A model generated the notes under the pieces. The model worked only from the letters and a program-made list of their open reading frames with translations. It ran no database searches and was not told where the DNA came from. DNA of 64,000 nt, taken from assembly GCF_000968015.1 (NCBI RefSeq), contig NZ_LACH01000012.1, positions 1 to 64,000 on the forward strand. The letters run 5' to 3'. Positions 9,892 to 18,302 of the stretch are shown piece by piece; positions within the stretch are counted from its first letter, which is position 1, and every line of letters begins with the position of its first letter. The stretch comes from Pseudomonas fluorescens (lineage in GTDB: Bacteria > Pseudomonadota > Gammaproteobacteria > Pseudomonadales > Pseudomonadaceae). The translations under genes and the position numbers were made by a program.

Positions 9892-10050
9892 GTGTCCTGT
9901 CTCACCAATACTGTTCATTTTTTAGCGGCGTCTGGTGTCGCCATACTGCGTTGCCGCTCCTCGCCATAGCCCGCTATGACTCGTCGCGGCGCCTTGTCTG
10001 GCAACACCAGCCACTCGCTAAAAAACGAACGTATCGGCGAGACAGGACAC
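9892..10050. repeat. 159-bp imperfect palindrome between nusB and thiL
   Basis: The left arm (from GTGTCCTGTCTCACCAATAC) and the right arm (ending in GAGACAGGACAC) are reverse complements over about 50 bp with few mismatches. The sequence between them is itself partly self-complementary around a TAGC core. It would fold into one long hairpin in the nusB-thiL transcript. No coding potential is seen. It resembles a MITE-like insertion rather than a simple terminator. Confidence 0.75.
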
Positions 10051-10062
10051 TGCAAGCGCCGA

Positions 10063-10563
10063 TTAGCGCTTGAACGCCTTCACTTCAGCTTCACGCAGAC
10101 GCGGGGCCAGCTTGTCGAGTACACCGTTGACGAACTTGTGGCCGTCGGTGGAACCGAAGACTTTCGCCAGCTCGATACCTTCGTTGATCACAACGCGGTA
10201 CGGCACGTCGACGCGCTTGAGCAGTTCCCAGGTCGACAGACGCAGAACGGCCAGTTCAACCGGGTCCAGCTCTTCGATAGTGATGTCCAGGCACGGCGTC
10301 AGTGCAGCGTCGATCTCAGGCTTGTGAGCCGGAACGCCGTGCAGGATGTCGTGAAAGTAAGCGGCATCGACATCGCTGAAATCGTTATCGACCCGAAACT
10401 GCGCTTCGATCTCGTTCAAAGATTGCTTGGCCATGTGCCATTGGTACAGCGCCTGAGTCGCGAGCTGACGGGCTTCGCGACGCTTGACGCTTTTCGATGG
10501 CTTGCCGGCATCCGCAGGCTTTGGATCGCGCGGGTTGAAACGATCGCTTTCGTCGCTAATCAC
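10063..10563 (-). CDS. nusB: Transcription antitermination factor NusB
   Basis: NusB joins NusE (S10) at boxA of rRNA leaders to prevent premature termination. This 166-aa copy has the family core [17 protein letters not shown], then [30 protein letters not shown] and [14 protein letters not shown]. About 25 extra charged residues precede the core, as in other pseudomonads. It starts at GTG 10563, overlapping the ribH stop as GTGA. Confidence 0.95.
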   Translation of the reverse strand: MISDESDRFNPRDPKPADAGKPSKSVKRREARQLATQALYQWHMAKQSLNEIEAQFRVDNDFSDVDAAYFHDILHGVPAHKPEIDAALTPCLDITIEELDPVELAVLRLSTWELLKRVDVPYRVVINEGIELAKVFGSTDGHKFVNGVLDKLAPRLREAEVKAFKR

Positions 10564-11036
10564 TTGGCCTCCAACTGCGCCAGCAGGCTGACCATTTCCA
10601 GAGCGGACAGGGCAGCTTCAGCACCTTTGTTACCGGCCTTGGTGCCGGAACGTTCGATGGCTTGCTCGATGGAATCAACGGTCAGCACGCCAAATGCGAC
10701 TGGAACGCCGAACTCCATGGACACCTGGGCCAGGCCCTTGGTGCATTCGCCCGCCACGTATTCGAAGTGCGGAGTACCGCCACGAATGACCGCGCCCAGG
10801 GCGATGATTGCCGCGTATTCGCCCTTCTGAGCGACTTTCTGCGCAACCAGCGGAATTTCGAAGGCGCCAGGTGCGCGGATGATGGTGATGTCGCTTTCGC
10901 TCACGCCGTGGCGAACCAGGGCATCAACTGCACCGCTGACCAGACTTTCAACGACGAAGCTGTTGAAACGGCCTACTACCAAAGCGTAGCGGCCTTTAGG
11001 GGCGATGAAGGTACCTTCGATGGTCTTCAGGGTCAT
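10560..11036 (-). CDS. ribH: 6,7-dimethyl-8-ribityllumazine synthase
   Basis: Lumazine synthase condenses the pyrimidine product of RibD with the four-carbon product of RibB. The 158-aa protein has [17 protein letters not shown], the phosphate-binding stretch [16 protein letters not shown] and [24 protein letters not shown], the usual family signature. It is coupled to nusB by overlap. About 230 bp containing a palindromic repeat separate it from ribBX. Confidence 0.96.
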   Translation of the reverse strand: MTLKTIEGTFIAPKGRYALVVGRFNSFVVESLVSGAVDALVRHGVSESDITIIRAPGAFEIPLVAQKVAQKGEYAAIIALGAVIRGGTPHFEYVAGECTKGLAQVSMEFGVPVAFGVLTVDSIEQAIERSGTKAGNKGAEAALSALEMVSLLAQLEAK

Positions 11037-11142
11037 TCGTTAGATCTCTTAAAGAGCCGGGACGCGTCTCGTACGCATCCCTCAGTGATATTAGCCACGA
11101 ACACATGACCGGAAAAAACCGCATTGCTGCTTGATTACACCC

Positions 11143-11235
11143 TGTGGCGAGGGGATTTATCCCCGTTGGGCTGCGCAGCGGCCCCTGTTTTGGGACTGCT
11201 ACGCAGTCCAACGGGGATAAATCCCCTCGCCACAA
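11143..11235. repeat. Palindromic repeat, GTGGCGAGGGG type
   Basis: TGTGGCGAGGGGATTTATCC with its inverted copy about 70 bp later forms a long hairpin between ribH and ribBX. A related repeat lies at 21751-21894. The family is different from the GTGGGAGCGAGC REPs. Nothing else is seen in the 11037-11269 gap. Confidence 0.8.
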
Positions 11236-11269
11236 TGGATCTACGCCAACAATACGAATCTCCGGGTCA

Positions 11270-12361
11270 TTATTCGGAGGGCACGTATTCTACAACTTCC
11301 AGATCGAAACCGGATATCGCATTAAATTTCATTGGCGCACTCATCAGGCGCATTTTGCGCACGCCCAGGTCCCGAAGGATCTGCGAACCGGCACCGACGA
11401 TGCTGTAGGTGGTCGGTTTTTTCGCCGGTACGTGCTCCGCGGTTTCGCGGATATGCGCCAGCAACACGTCGCCATCGAGCGGGTGACCGAGCAACAGCAC
11501 GACACCGCTGCCAGCCTCGGCAACCGCGGCCATCGCGGCGCGCAGGCTCCAGCGGCCAGGCTGCTTGACCATCAACAGGTCGCGCAGCGGGTCCATGTTG
11601 TGCACCCGAACCAGGGTCGGCTCTTCGGCGCACACGGTGCCCAGAGTCAGGGCCATGTGCACGTCGCCTTCCACGGAATCACGATAGGTCACCAGGTTGA
11701 ATTGGCCCAGTTCGCTGTCCAGCGGCTGCTCGGCAATCCGCTGAACGGTACGTTCGTGGATCATCCGATAGTGAATCAGGTCGGCGATGGTGCCGATCTT
11801 GATGTTGTGTTCGGCAGCAAACGCTTCCAGTTCCGCGCGGCGGGACATGGTGCCGTCGTCGTTCATCACTTCGCAGATCACGCCGCTCGGCTCGAAACCG
11901 GCCATGCGCGCCAGGTCGCACGCCGCTTCGGTATGGCCGGCGCGAGCGAGGGTGCCGCCGGCTTGGGCCATCAGCGGGAAGATGTGGCCGGGGCTGACGA
12001 TGTCTTCAGCCTTGGCGTCTTTTGCGGCAGCGGCCTGCACGGTACGCGCACGGTCGGCGGCAGAGATGCCGGTGGTCACGCCGGTGGCCGCTTCGATGGA
12101 CACGGTGAACTTGGTGCCGAAACCGGAGCCGTTACGCGGCGCCATCAGAGGCAGCTTCAGCAGTTCGCAGCGCTCGCGGCTCATCGGCATGCAGATCAGG
12201 CCACGGGCGTGCTTGGCCATGAAGTTGATGTGTTCTGGCTGGCAGCACTCGGCGGCCATGATCAGGTCGCCTTCGTTCTCGCGGTCTTCGTCATCCATGA
12301 GGATGACCATCTTGCCTTGGCGGATGTCTTCAACCAGTTCTTCGATGCTATTGAGCGCCAC
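11270..12361 (-). CDS. ribB: 3,4-dihydroxy-2-butanone-4-phosphate synthase with degenerate RibA domain (RibBX)
   Basis: The N-terminal 200 residues are RibB, which makes the four-carbon lumazine precursor from ribulose-5-phosphate: MVILMDDEDRENEGDLIMAAE, then GFGTKFTVSIEA and GGTLARAGHTEAACDLARMAG. Residues 205-363 align with GTP cyclohydrolase II, but the zinc cysteines (the ECLTGD...RCDCG region) are replaced by VRVHNMDPLRDLLM and the RQEGRGIG stretch is absent. The domain should therefore be inactive. Databases may call it bifunctional RibBA. The separate intact ribA at 6796 supplies the activity. Confidence 0.92.
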   Translation of the reverse strand: MALNSIEELVEDIRQGKMVILMDDEDRENEGDLIMAAECCQPEHINFMAKHARGLICMPMSRERCELLKLPLMAPRNGSGFGTKFTVSIEAATGVTTGISAADRARTVQAAAAKDAKAEDIVSPGHIFPLMAQAGGTLARAGHTEAACDLARMAGFEPSGVICEVMNDDGTMSRRAELEAFAAEHNIKIGTIADLIHYRMIHERTVQRIAEQPLDSELGQFNLVTYRDSVEGDVHMALTLGTVCAEEPTLVRVHNMDPLRDLLMVKQPGRWSLRAAMAAVAEAGSGVVLLLGHPLDGDVLLAHIRETAEHVPAKKPTTYSIVGAGSQILRDLGVRKMRLMSAPMKFNAISGFDLEVVEYVPSE

Positions 12362-12377
12362 AAGGCACCCCCTTGGG

Positions 12378-13040
12378 TCAGGATTTGAGGTAGCCGTTGG
12401 CGGCCAGAAAGCTTTCGGTGATGTTACTGGACGTTGGCTCTGCGGCCTTATCGCCTAGTAACAGGCGCTCCAGATAACGTGCCAGCAAGTCAACTTCAAG
12501 ATTCACCCGGCGACCTGGCTGGTAAGACGCCATGATGGTTTCGCTCAGGGTGTGCGGAATGATCGTCAGCAGGAACTCGGCGCCATCGACCGCGTTCACG
12601 GTCAGGCTGGTGCCGTCGACAGTGATCGAGCCTTTATGGGCGATGTACTTGGCCAGCTCTTTGGGAGCGCGGATGCGGAACTCCACAGCGCGAGCATTCT
12701 CGGTACGGGCAACCACTTCACCCACGCCATCGACGTGGCCGCTGACCAGATGCCCGCCGAGGCGAGTGGTCGGGGTCAGGGCTTTTTCCAGGTTCACCGG
12801 GCTGCCGCTTTTGAGGTCGTTCATCGCGGTGCAGTCGAGGGTTTCGCGGCTGACGTCCGCCGCAAAGCCGTTGCCTGGTAACTCAACCGCCGTCAGGCAC
12901 ACGCCGTTGACCGCGATGCTGTCGCCCAGTTTGACGTCGCTCAGATCGAGCTTGCCGGTTTCTACGTGCACCCGCACATCTCCGCCTTTTGGGGTCAATG
13001 CACGAATACTGCCGATGGATTCGATGATGCCGGTAAACAT
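12378..13040 (-). CDS. ribE: Riboflavin synthase, alpha subunit
   Basis: Riboflavin synthase dismutates two lumazine molecules to riboflavin and the RibH substrate. The 220-aa protein starts MFTGIIESIG and shows the two repeated lumazine-binding barrels: GDSIAVNGVCLTAV with FAADVSRETL in the first, and GHVDGVGEV, KGSITVDGTSLTV and IIPHTL in the second. ATG 13040 has GGAGGACTCC immediately upstream (a good Shine-Dalgarno site). The longer in-frame reading to 13175 overlaps ribD and is not credible. Confidence 0.96.
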   Translation of the reverse strand: MFTGIIESIGSIRALTPKGGDVRVHVETGKLDLSDVKLGDSIAVNGVCLTAVELPGNGFAADVSRETLDCTAMNDLKSGSPVNLEKALTPTTRLGGHLVSGHVDGVGEVVARTENARAVEFRIRAPKELAKYIAHKGSITVDGTSLTVNAVDGAEFLLTIIPHTLSETIMASYQPGRRVNLEVDLLARYLERLLLGDKAAEPTSSNITESFLAANGYLKS

Positions 13041-13086
13041 GGAGTCCTCCTCGAGAACAGGGCCGTCGCGTGGCGCAGGCCCGGAA

Positions 13087-14220
13087 TTATACGCTCGCCG
13101 CTGGCGAAGGAATGGCGATGACTCGCCAGTCATCGCCAACCGCGCGAATTTCGGTGATTTTGAGTTCAGGCGCATCCTTCATTTGCGCGAGCGGCCAATC
13201 CAGCAACGGACGCGCAGACGAACCTAAAAACTTGCCGGCGATGAAAATCTGAAACTCGTCCACCAGCCCTTGCTGAGCGAAAGCCCCGGCCAGACGCGGC
13301 CCCGCTTCGACCAACACTTCGTTGACCCCGCGATTAGCCAGTTCGACCAGCAGTTTGCGCAGGTCGACCAAGCCATCCTCACCCGCCACGATCAGGCATT
13401 CCGGACCATTGGCGTATTGTTCCTCGATCGCCATGCACGTGGCGACCAGCGCCGGGCCAGCCTTGAAGAACGGTGCATCCAGCGGCACCCGCAGACGACC
13501 GTCGATCAACACACGCAGCGGCGGACGGCTCATGGCCAGGGCCGTTTGCTCAGGGTCCAGGCCCAACTCATCGGCACGCACGGTCAAACGGGCATTATCC
13601 GCCAGCACCGTGTCGGCGCCGGTCAGCACTACGCTGGCCTGGGCGCGCAGACGCTGTACCGCAGAACGCGCCGCAGGACCGGTGATCCATTGGCTTTCGC
13701 CGCTTTCCATCGCCGTGCGACCGTCGAGGCTCATGGCCAACTTGACCCGCACGAACGGCAAACCGTGCTCCATGCGCTTGAGGAAACCTTCGTTGAGCTT
13801 GCGCGCTTCGCCTTCCAGCACGCCGCTTTCGGTAGCGATGCCGGCCTGGTCCAGGCGCTGCATGCCACGACCGGCAACCGACGGGTTCGGGTCTTGCATC
13901 GCCGCGACGACCCGAGCCACACCTGCATGTACCAGCGCATCCGCACAAGGCGGCGTACGTCCGTGGTGGCTGCAAGGTTCGAGGGTCACGTAAGCGGTGG
14001 CACCTCGAGCCTTATCGCCGGCGGCGCGCAGGGCGTGGACTTCGGCGTGGGGTTCGCCGGTGCGCACGTGCCAGCCTTCGCCGACAATTTGCCCGTCACG
14101 CACGATCACGCAGCCAACCCGAGGGTTGGGGTGTGTCGTGTAATGACCTTTGCGCGCCAGTTCCAGGGCACGGGCCATGTAATGGGCGTCGAGGATGGCT
14201 TGCTCTGGGGACGTGGTCAT
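13087..14220 (-). CDS. ribD: Riboflavin biosynthesis deaminase/reductase RibD
   Basis: RibD carries out the second and third steps of riboflavin synthesis. The N-terminal deaminase has the zinc ligands in EPHAEVHAL and [12 protein letters not shown] (about residues 50-90). The C-terminal reductase (from about 150) begins [26 protein letters not shown]. The total of 377 aa is normal. The start overlaps the nrdR stop as ATGA, and the gene is 46 bp upstream of ribE on the same strand. Confidence 0.96.
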   Translation of the reverse strand: MTTSPEQAILDAHYMARALELARKGHYTTHPNPRVGCVIVRDGQIVGEGWHVRTGEPHAEVHALRAAGDKARGATAYVTLEPCSHHGRTPPCADALVHAGVARVVAAMQDPNPSVAGRGMQRLDQAGIATESGVLEGEARKLNEGFLKRMEHGLPFVRVKLAMSLDGRTAMESGESQWITGPAARSAVQRLRAQASVVLTGADTVLADNARLTVRADELGLDPEQTALAMSRPPLRVLIDGRLRVPLDAPFFKAGPALVATCMAIEEQYANGPECLIVAGEDGLVDLRKLLVELANRGVNEVLVEAGPRLAGAFAQQGLVDEFQIFIAGKFLGSSARPLLDWPLAQMKDAPELKITEIRAVGDDWRVIAIPSPAASV

Positions 14221-14681
14221 TCTTTCACCGGCTCACGGGCCAGGCGATCGATCTCTTCGCGGAACTCGTTGAGGTCCTGGAAGCGCCGATACACGGAGGC
14301 GAAACGAATGTAGGCGACTTCGTCGAGCTTTTGCAGCTCGGCCATCACCAGTTCACCGACGACAAGGGATTTAACCTCTCGCTCACCGGTGGCGCGCAGT
14401 TTGTGTTTGATGTGCACCAACGACGATTCCAGGCGCTCGACACTCACCGGGCGCTTCTCCAGCGCACGCTGCATGCCGGCGCGGAGTTTTTCTTCGTCGA
14501 ACGGCTGGCGGCTGCCGTCGGTTTTGATCAGGCGTGGCAACACCAGTTCGGCCGTCTCGAACGTCGTGAAACGCTCGCCGCAGGCCAGGCATTCGCGCCG
14601 GCGGCGCACCTGTTCGCCCTCGGCGACCAGACGCGAGTCGATGACCTTGGTGTCGTTGGCACCGCAGAAGGGACAGTGCAT
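14217..14681 (-). CDS. nrdR: Transcriptional repressor NrdR
   Basis: NrdR represses ribonucleotide reductase genes according to ATP/dATP levels. At 154 aa it has the N-terminal zinc ribbon ([17 protein letters not shown] and [15 protein letters not shown]) and the ATP-cone from about residue 45 ([20 protein letters not shown]). ATG 14681 puts the first cysteine at position 3 as in all family members. It heads the riboflavin cluster and is coupled to ribD. Confidence 0.97.
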   Translation of the reverse strand: MHCPFCGANDTKVIDSRLVAEGEQVRRRRECLACGERFTTFETAELVLPRLIKTDGSRQPFDEEKLRAGMQRALEKRPVSVERLESSLVHIKHKLRATGEREVKSLVVGELVMAELQKLDEVAYIRFASVYRRFQDLNEFREEIDRLAREPVKE

Positions 14682-14809
14682 GGTGGCAGGCAACAAAAAA
14701 AGGGAGGGCCATGGTAGCGCATCCCCGTGGCAAGACAAGCCATAGGGTTTGCGGTATACAGACGGGCTATAGAGCTAGATCCATGGATTTCACCTTGCTG
14801 GAGCCGAAA

Positions 14810-15274
14810 ATGTCCCTAAGACCGCTCGTTTTGCTCAGTCTTTTCAGCCTGCTGGTGGCCTGCAGCAGCGATGCGCCCAAGCCCCAGCCGCCGACGCCAG
14901 GCCCCGCGCCACAACAGGCACAGAAGAAAGCCAGGGAATCGGCCAACCTCGGCCCGCTGCCCGCTTATCAGCGTGAATTGAGCGGCACCCTGCAAGGCGT
15001 GCCGGCCGGTGCCGAAGTCGAACTGGCGCTGCTGGTGATCGATGACAAGGACCGCCCGCAACAATTGCTGGCCAGTTCCAGCCTGATCGGCACCAATCAG
15101 ATTCTGCCGTTTCACCTGCGTTTCAACCCGGAATCCTTCCCGGTCGGTGCCCGCGTTGAACTGCGGGGCCGCGCCAGCCAGTCCGGCCAGCTGATTTTGC
15201 ATCTGCCGTCGCAAGTCATCAGCCAGCCAACGACGCAAGCGCTGGGTCAGCTGCAATTCGTCAAAGCGCCATGA
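14810..15274 (+). CDS. YbaY-type lipoprotein
   Basis: A 154-aa lipoprotein: signal peptide with lipobox LLVAC (cysteine near residue 19), a proline-rich linker, then a domain of about 110 residues (LSGTLQGVPAGAEVELALLVI, PFHLRFNPESFPVGARVELRG). This matches the YbaY/YscW-like domain found in small envelope lipoproteins. The ATG at 14810 has GGAG 9 bases upstream. Its stop overlaps the following methyltransferase as ATGA. The cellular role is not established. Confidence 0.8.
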   Translation: MSLRPLVLLSLFSLLVACSSDAPKPQPPTPGPAPQQAQKKARESANLGPLPAYQRELSGTLQGVPAGAEVELALLVIDDKDRPQQLLASSSLIGTNQILPFHLRFNPESFPVGARVELRGRASQSGQLILHLPSQVISQPTTQALGQLQFVKAP

Positions 15275-15927
15275 TTGCACCGCTCGACCTGCAACAGGCG
15301 TTGGGTGAGTTGCTCGGTGACGCACAACTGGTTGCCTGTGAATTGCCGGACACCGACCTGAAGCTTTGGCTGATCGACGGCGACAACATGGACCGCGCGT
15401 TCAGCCCGGAAGAAACCCGGCGAATTCTCCATGAGCCGCCTTATTGGAGTTTTTGCTGGGCCAGTGGCCTGGCGGTCGCCCGTTATCTCGCCGAATTCCC
15501 CGAGTGGGTCAAAGGCAAACGGGTGCTGGATTTCGGTGCCGGTTCCGGGGTGGCGGGGATCGCGGCCGTCAAGGCTGGCGCGCTCGAAGTGGTGGCCTGT
15601 GACCTCGACCCGCTGGCGATTGCCGCGTGTCGGGCGAATGCCGAACTCAATGACGTACACCTCAACTACTCCACGGACTTTTTTGCCGAGGCGGATCGGT
15701 TTGATCTGATTCTGGTGGCCGACGTGTTGTACGACCGGGCGAATCTGCCGTTGCTCGATGAATTCCTGAGTCGCGGCCAGCAAGCCCTGGTGGCCGATTC
15801 GCGCGTGAGGGATTTTCGCCATCCGTTGTATCGACGCATCGAGATGCTGGAGGCGATGACCCTGCCCGATCTGGCCGAGCCCGAAGAGTTTCGGCATGTG
15901 AGCCTCTACCACGCGCAGCGCGGCTAA
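15271..15927 (+). CDS. Class I SAM-dependent methyltransferase, probable protein-lysine type
   Basis: A 218-aa protein with the SAM-binding motif I VLDFGAGSGVAGIAAVKAG (about residue 85), an acidic motif II ACDLDPLAIAACRANAELN and LILVADVLYDR. The PPYWSFCWASGLAVARYL region upstream is typical of the METTL20/ETF-beta lysine methyltransferase group and its nicotinamide-methyltransferase-like relatives. The substrate cannot be decided from sequence alone. It is translationally coupled to the upstream lipoprotein gene. Confidence 0.75.
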   Translation: MIAPLDLQQALGELLGDAQLVACELPDTDLKLWLIDGDNMDRAFSPEETRRILHEPPYWSFCWASGLAVARYLAEFPEWVKGKRVLDFGAGSGVAGIAAVKAGALEVVACDLDPLAIAACRANAELNDVHLNYSTDFFAEADRFDLILVADVLYDRANLPLLDEFLSRGQQALVADSRVRDFRHPLYRRIEMLEAMTLPDLAEPEEFRHVSLYHAQRG

Positions 15928-15931
15928 AAGC

Positions 15932-16006
15932 ATCGCGAGCAAGCTCGCTCCCACACTGGATCTATGTCATCCCGAAAATCCCTGTGGGAGCGAGCTTGCT
16001 CGCGAT
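15932..16006. repeat. REPIN
   Basis: An inverted arm at 15932-15955 and a direct arm at 15983-16006 of the GTGGGAGCGAGC REP family lie between the methyltransferase and thioredoxin genes. Confidence 0.9.
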
Positions 16007-16106
16007 GACGGTTTATCAGGCACCGGAAGACTTAAGGCCACCCCGCTTCCGGCCGCCCCCCACCAAGCCGTATAGTTGCCCCATTCACGCTTCCAAGAGA
16101 TCCCCC

Positions 16107-16979
16107 ATGAGTCAGGAAACGCCGTACATCTTCGACGCCACGACTGCCGATTTCGAGCAATCGGTGATCGAGAACTCTTTCCACAAACCGGTGCTGGTGG
16201 ATTTCTGGGCCGAATGGTGTGCGCCGTGCAAGGCCTTGATGCCGATGCTGCAAACCATCGCCGAGAGCTATCAGGGTGAGTTGCTGCTGGCCAAGGTCAA
16301 CTGCGACGTCGAGCCGGACATCGTTTCGCGCTTCGGCATTCGCAGCCTGCCGACGGTGGTGCTGTTCAAGGACGGTCAGCCCGTGGATGGTTTCGCCGGA
16401 GCACAGCCGGAATCCGCCGTGCGCGCGATGCTTGAACCTCACGTGCAAATGCCGCCACCGGCTGCCGCCGATCCGTTCGAACAGGCTCAGGCGCTGTTTG
16501 ATGACAACCGCTTTGCCGACGCCGAAGCCGCACTGAAAGTGCTACTGGGCGAAGACAACACCAATGCCAAGGCGCTGATTCTCTACGCTCGCTGCCTCAC
16601 TGAACGTGGCGAGCTGGGCGAAGCGCAAATCGTGCTCGATGCGGTCACGAGCGATGAGCACAAGGCTGCCCTCGCCGGCGCCAAGGCGCAGATCCAGTTC
16701 CTAGGCCAGGCCAAGGATTTGCCAGATGCGGCAGACCTGAAAGCGCGCCTGGCAAAAAATCCGCAGGACGATGAAGCGGTTTATCAGCTGGCGATCCAGC
16801 AACTGGCCCGTCAGCAGTACGACGCGGCGCTGGATGCGTTGCTCAAGCTGTTCGTGCGCAATCGCAGTTACAACGAAGGCTTGCCGCACAAGACCTTGCT
16901 GCAGGTGTTCGAACTGCTGGGCAACGATCACCCGCTGGTGACGACGTACCGCCGCAAGTTGTTTGCTGCTCTTTATTGA
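16107..16979 (+). CDS. Thioredoxin/TPR co-chaperone, CnoX (YbbN) type
   Basis: At 290 aa it combines an N-terminal thioredoxin domain (VDFWAEWCAPCKALMPML, then GIRSLPTVVLFKDG with the cis-proline) with a C-terminal TPR-like half starting near DPFEQAQALFDDNRFADAEAAL. This is the architecture of CnoX/YbbN, which protects proteins from bleach-type oxidation and hands them to GroEL/DnaK. Unlike E. coli CnoX, whose active site has lost one cysteine, this copy keeps CAPC, so redox activity is expected. ATG 16107 gives the family start. Confidence 0.85.
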   Translation: MSQETPYIFDATTADFEQSVIENSFHKPVLVDFWAEWCAPCKALMPMLQTIAESYQGELLLAKVNCDVEPDIVSRFGIRSLPTVVLFKDGQPVDGFAGAQPESAVRAMLEPHVQMPPPAAADPFEQAQALFDDNRFADAEAALKVLLGEDNTNAKALILYARCLTERGELGEAQIVLDAVTSDEHKAALAGAKAQIQFLGQAKDLPDAADLKARLAKNPQDDEAVYQLAIQQLARQQYDAALDALLKLFVRNRSYNEGLPHKTLLQVFELLGNDHPLVTTYRRKLFAALY

Positions 16980-16985
16980 AAGATC

Positions 16986-17075
16986 AAAAGATCGCAGCCT
17001 CGTTTCACTCGACAGCTCCTACATGGGATCTTGTTTCCCTGTAGGAGCTGTCGAGTGAAGCGAGGCTGCGATCTT
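16986..17075. repeat. Palindromic repeat, GATCGCAGCCTCG type
   Basis: Arms of about 36 bp (GATCGCAGCCTCG...CAGCTCCTACA and its reverse complement) with nearly perfect pairing surround a 16-base loop. It sits between two convergent genes and would serve both as a terminator-like hairpin. It is a third repeat family in the window. Confidence 0.8.
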
Positions 17076-17081
17076 TGCGAT

Positions 17082-17423
17082 TTACTCGATCCAGCTGTAG
17101 AGCGGCGTATCTCCGCCGCTCGTCACTTTCACATCAGAGCAGTGGCGCAAACGCACCAGCAAGCGTTTGCCTGACGCCGCGCTGCCGGTCAGTCCTTCCA
17201 GCTGATCCAGTAAATCCGGTCCGCTCAATTGCCCGGCCTCGCGCAACAAATCCTTGGCGATCTGCCACAGCGCATCATCCTGATTGATCGGTTTTGCCGG
17301 TGCCACACTGGCCTCCGGTTTCACCACCTGCAACTGCGCACCGAGCCGCGCCCAGTCGCCGTCATCCATCTCCAGCGTCAAATCCACCGGCCAGTCGCCG
17401 ATACTTCCGCGTATACGCAACAT
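17082..17423 (-). CDS. Hypothetical protein
   Basis: A 113-aa protein starting MLRIRGSIGDWPVDLTLEMDD with a two-part look: an N-terminal beta-rich segment and a C-terminal segment (LWQIAKDLLREAGQLSGPDLLDQLEGL, then KRLLVRLRHCSDV). The ATG at 17423 is preferred over an in-frame start at 17462. It is convergent with the thioredoxin gene and divergent from the zinc operon at 17559. I do not recognise the family. Confidence 0.65.
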   Translation of the reverse strand: MLRIRGSIGDWPVDLTLEMDDGDWARLGAQLQVVKPEASVAPAKPINQDDALWQIAKDLLREAGQLSGPDLLDQLEGLTGSAASGKRLLVRLRHCSDVKVTSGGDTPLYSWIE

Positions 17424-17508
17424 AAGTCTGCTCCTGCACATTTCTGACTTGCATGCTCCCATGGGACTTGTGCAACGCCAAGCAGGCGGTCAAACTCTCG
17501 CCACTTAC

Positions 17509-17526
17509 GTTATAAGATTACATAAC
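17509..17526. promoter_or_regulatory. Candidate Zur operator
   Basis: GTTATAAGATTACATAAC is an 18-base imperfect inverted repeat (GTTAT...ATAAC) 32 bp before the start of the His-rich DUF2796 gene. Gammaproteobacterial Zur boxes carry GTTAT/ATAAC half-sites of this kind. From memory, the P. aeruginosa counterpart operon PA4063-PA4066 is repressed by Zur. The binding itself is inferred. Confidence 0.6.
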
Positions 17527-17558
17527 AAATTCTTCATTTTACTTTTCGGAGACCCGCC

Positions 17559-18137
17559 ATGCGCCGTCTGCTTCTCGCTCTGCCGTTTGCCCTGTTGCCG
17601 CTGGCCGTCGCCCACGCTGCCGATGAACATGATCATGAGCACGGCAGCCTCGGCGCCCACGAACATGGTGTCGGTCGCCTGAACGCAGCGCTGGACGGTC
17701 AGACCCTGGAGCTGGAACTGGAAAGCCCGGCGATGAACCTGGTGGGTTTCGAACACGCTGCTGCCACCGACGCCGACAAAGCCAAAGTCGCCGCCGTTCG
17801 TGCGCAGCTAGAGAAACCGATGGTGCTGTTCAACCTGCCGAAAGCCGCCGGTTGCGTGGTTGCGACTCAGGAACTGGAAAGTCCGTTGTTCGGCGACAAG
17901 CCCGATGCCGATGATGATCACGATGAGGAGGGCAAGGACGAGCATCACCACGACCACAGCGAAATCCACGCGCATTATCAATTCAGTTGCTCGGCACCGG
18001 GCGCGCTGAAAAACCTGGACCTGGCGAACATCTTCAACACCTTCCCCGCGACCCAGAAGATTCAGGTACAACTGATCAGCCCGAGCGGGCAGCAAGGGGT
18101 TGAAGTGACGGCCAAGGCTGCCGCCCTGAAATTCTAA
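17559..18137 (+). CDS. His-rich periplasmic DUF2796 protein, probable zinc carrier
   Basis: The 192-aa product has a signal peptide (LALPFALLPLAVAHA) and two metal-binding-looking clusters: DEHDHEHGSLGAHEHG at about residues 22-37 and DDDHDEEGKDEHHHDH near 120. DUF2796 proteins are secreted and, in Pseudomonas, precede an ABC transporter and a DUF3299 protein, as here (PA4063 type). A role in zinc handling when zinc is scarce fits the histidines and the upstream Zur-like site. Whether it feeds an importer is not shown by sequence. Confidence 0.8.
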   Translation: MRRLLLALPFALLPLAVAHAADEHDHEHGSLGAHEHGVGRLNAALDGQTLELELESPAMNLVGFEHAAATDADKAKVAAVRAQLEKPMVLFNLPKAAGCVVATQELESPLFGDKPDADDDHDEEGKDEHHHDHSEIHAHYQFSCSAPGALKNLDLANIFNTFPATQKIQVQLISPSGQQGVEVTAKAAALKF

Positions 18138-18154
18138 ACCCACCGCAGAACCAA

Positions 18155-18243
18155 AGTGGGAGCGAGCTTGCTCGCGATAGCGGCGTCACAGTCAACATAG
18201 ATGCTGAATGTTATGGCCTCATCGCGAGCAAGCTCGCTCCCAC
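18155..18243. repeat. REPIN inside the zinc operon
   Basis: Direct and inverted GTGGGAGCGAGC REP arms lie between the DUF2796 gene and the ABC ATPase gene. This placement inside an apparent operon could lower expression of the downstream genes relative to the first. Confidence 0.88.
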
Positions 18244-18302
18244 AGGGGTTTGTGTTGGATGTGATATTGAGACAAGTACCCAAAACCCATGAAATCGGCG
18301 CT

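Noticed and set aside
12362-12377. FMN riboswitch ahead of ribBX
   Set aside because: Only 16 bases separate ribE from ribBX, too short for the element. None of the conserved FMN aptamer segments is apparent elsewhere in the cluster.
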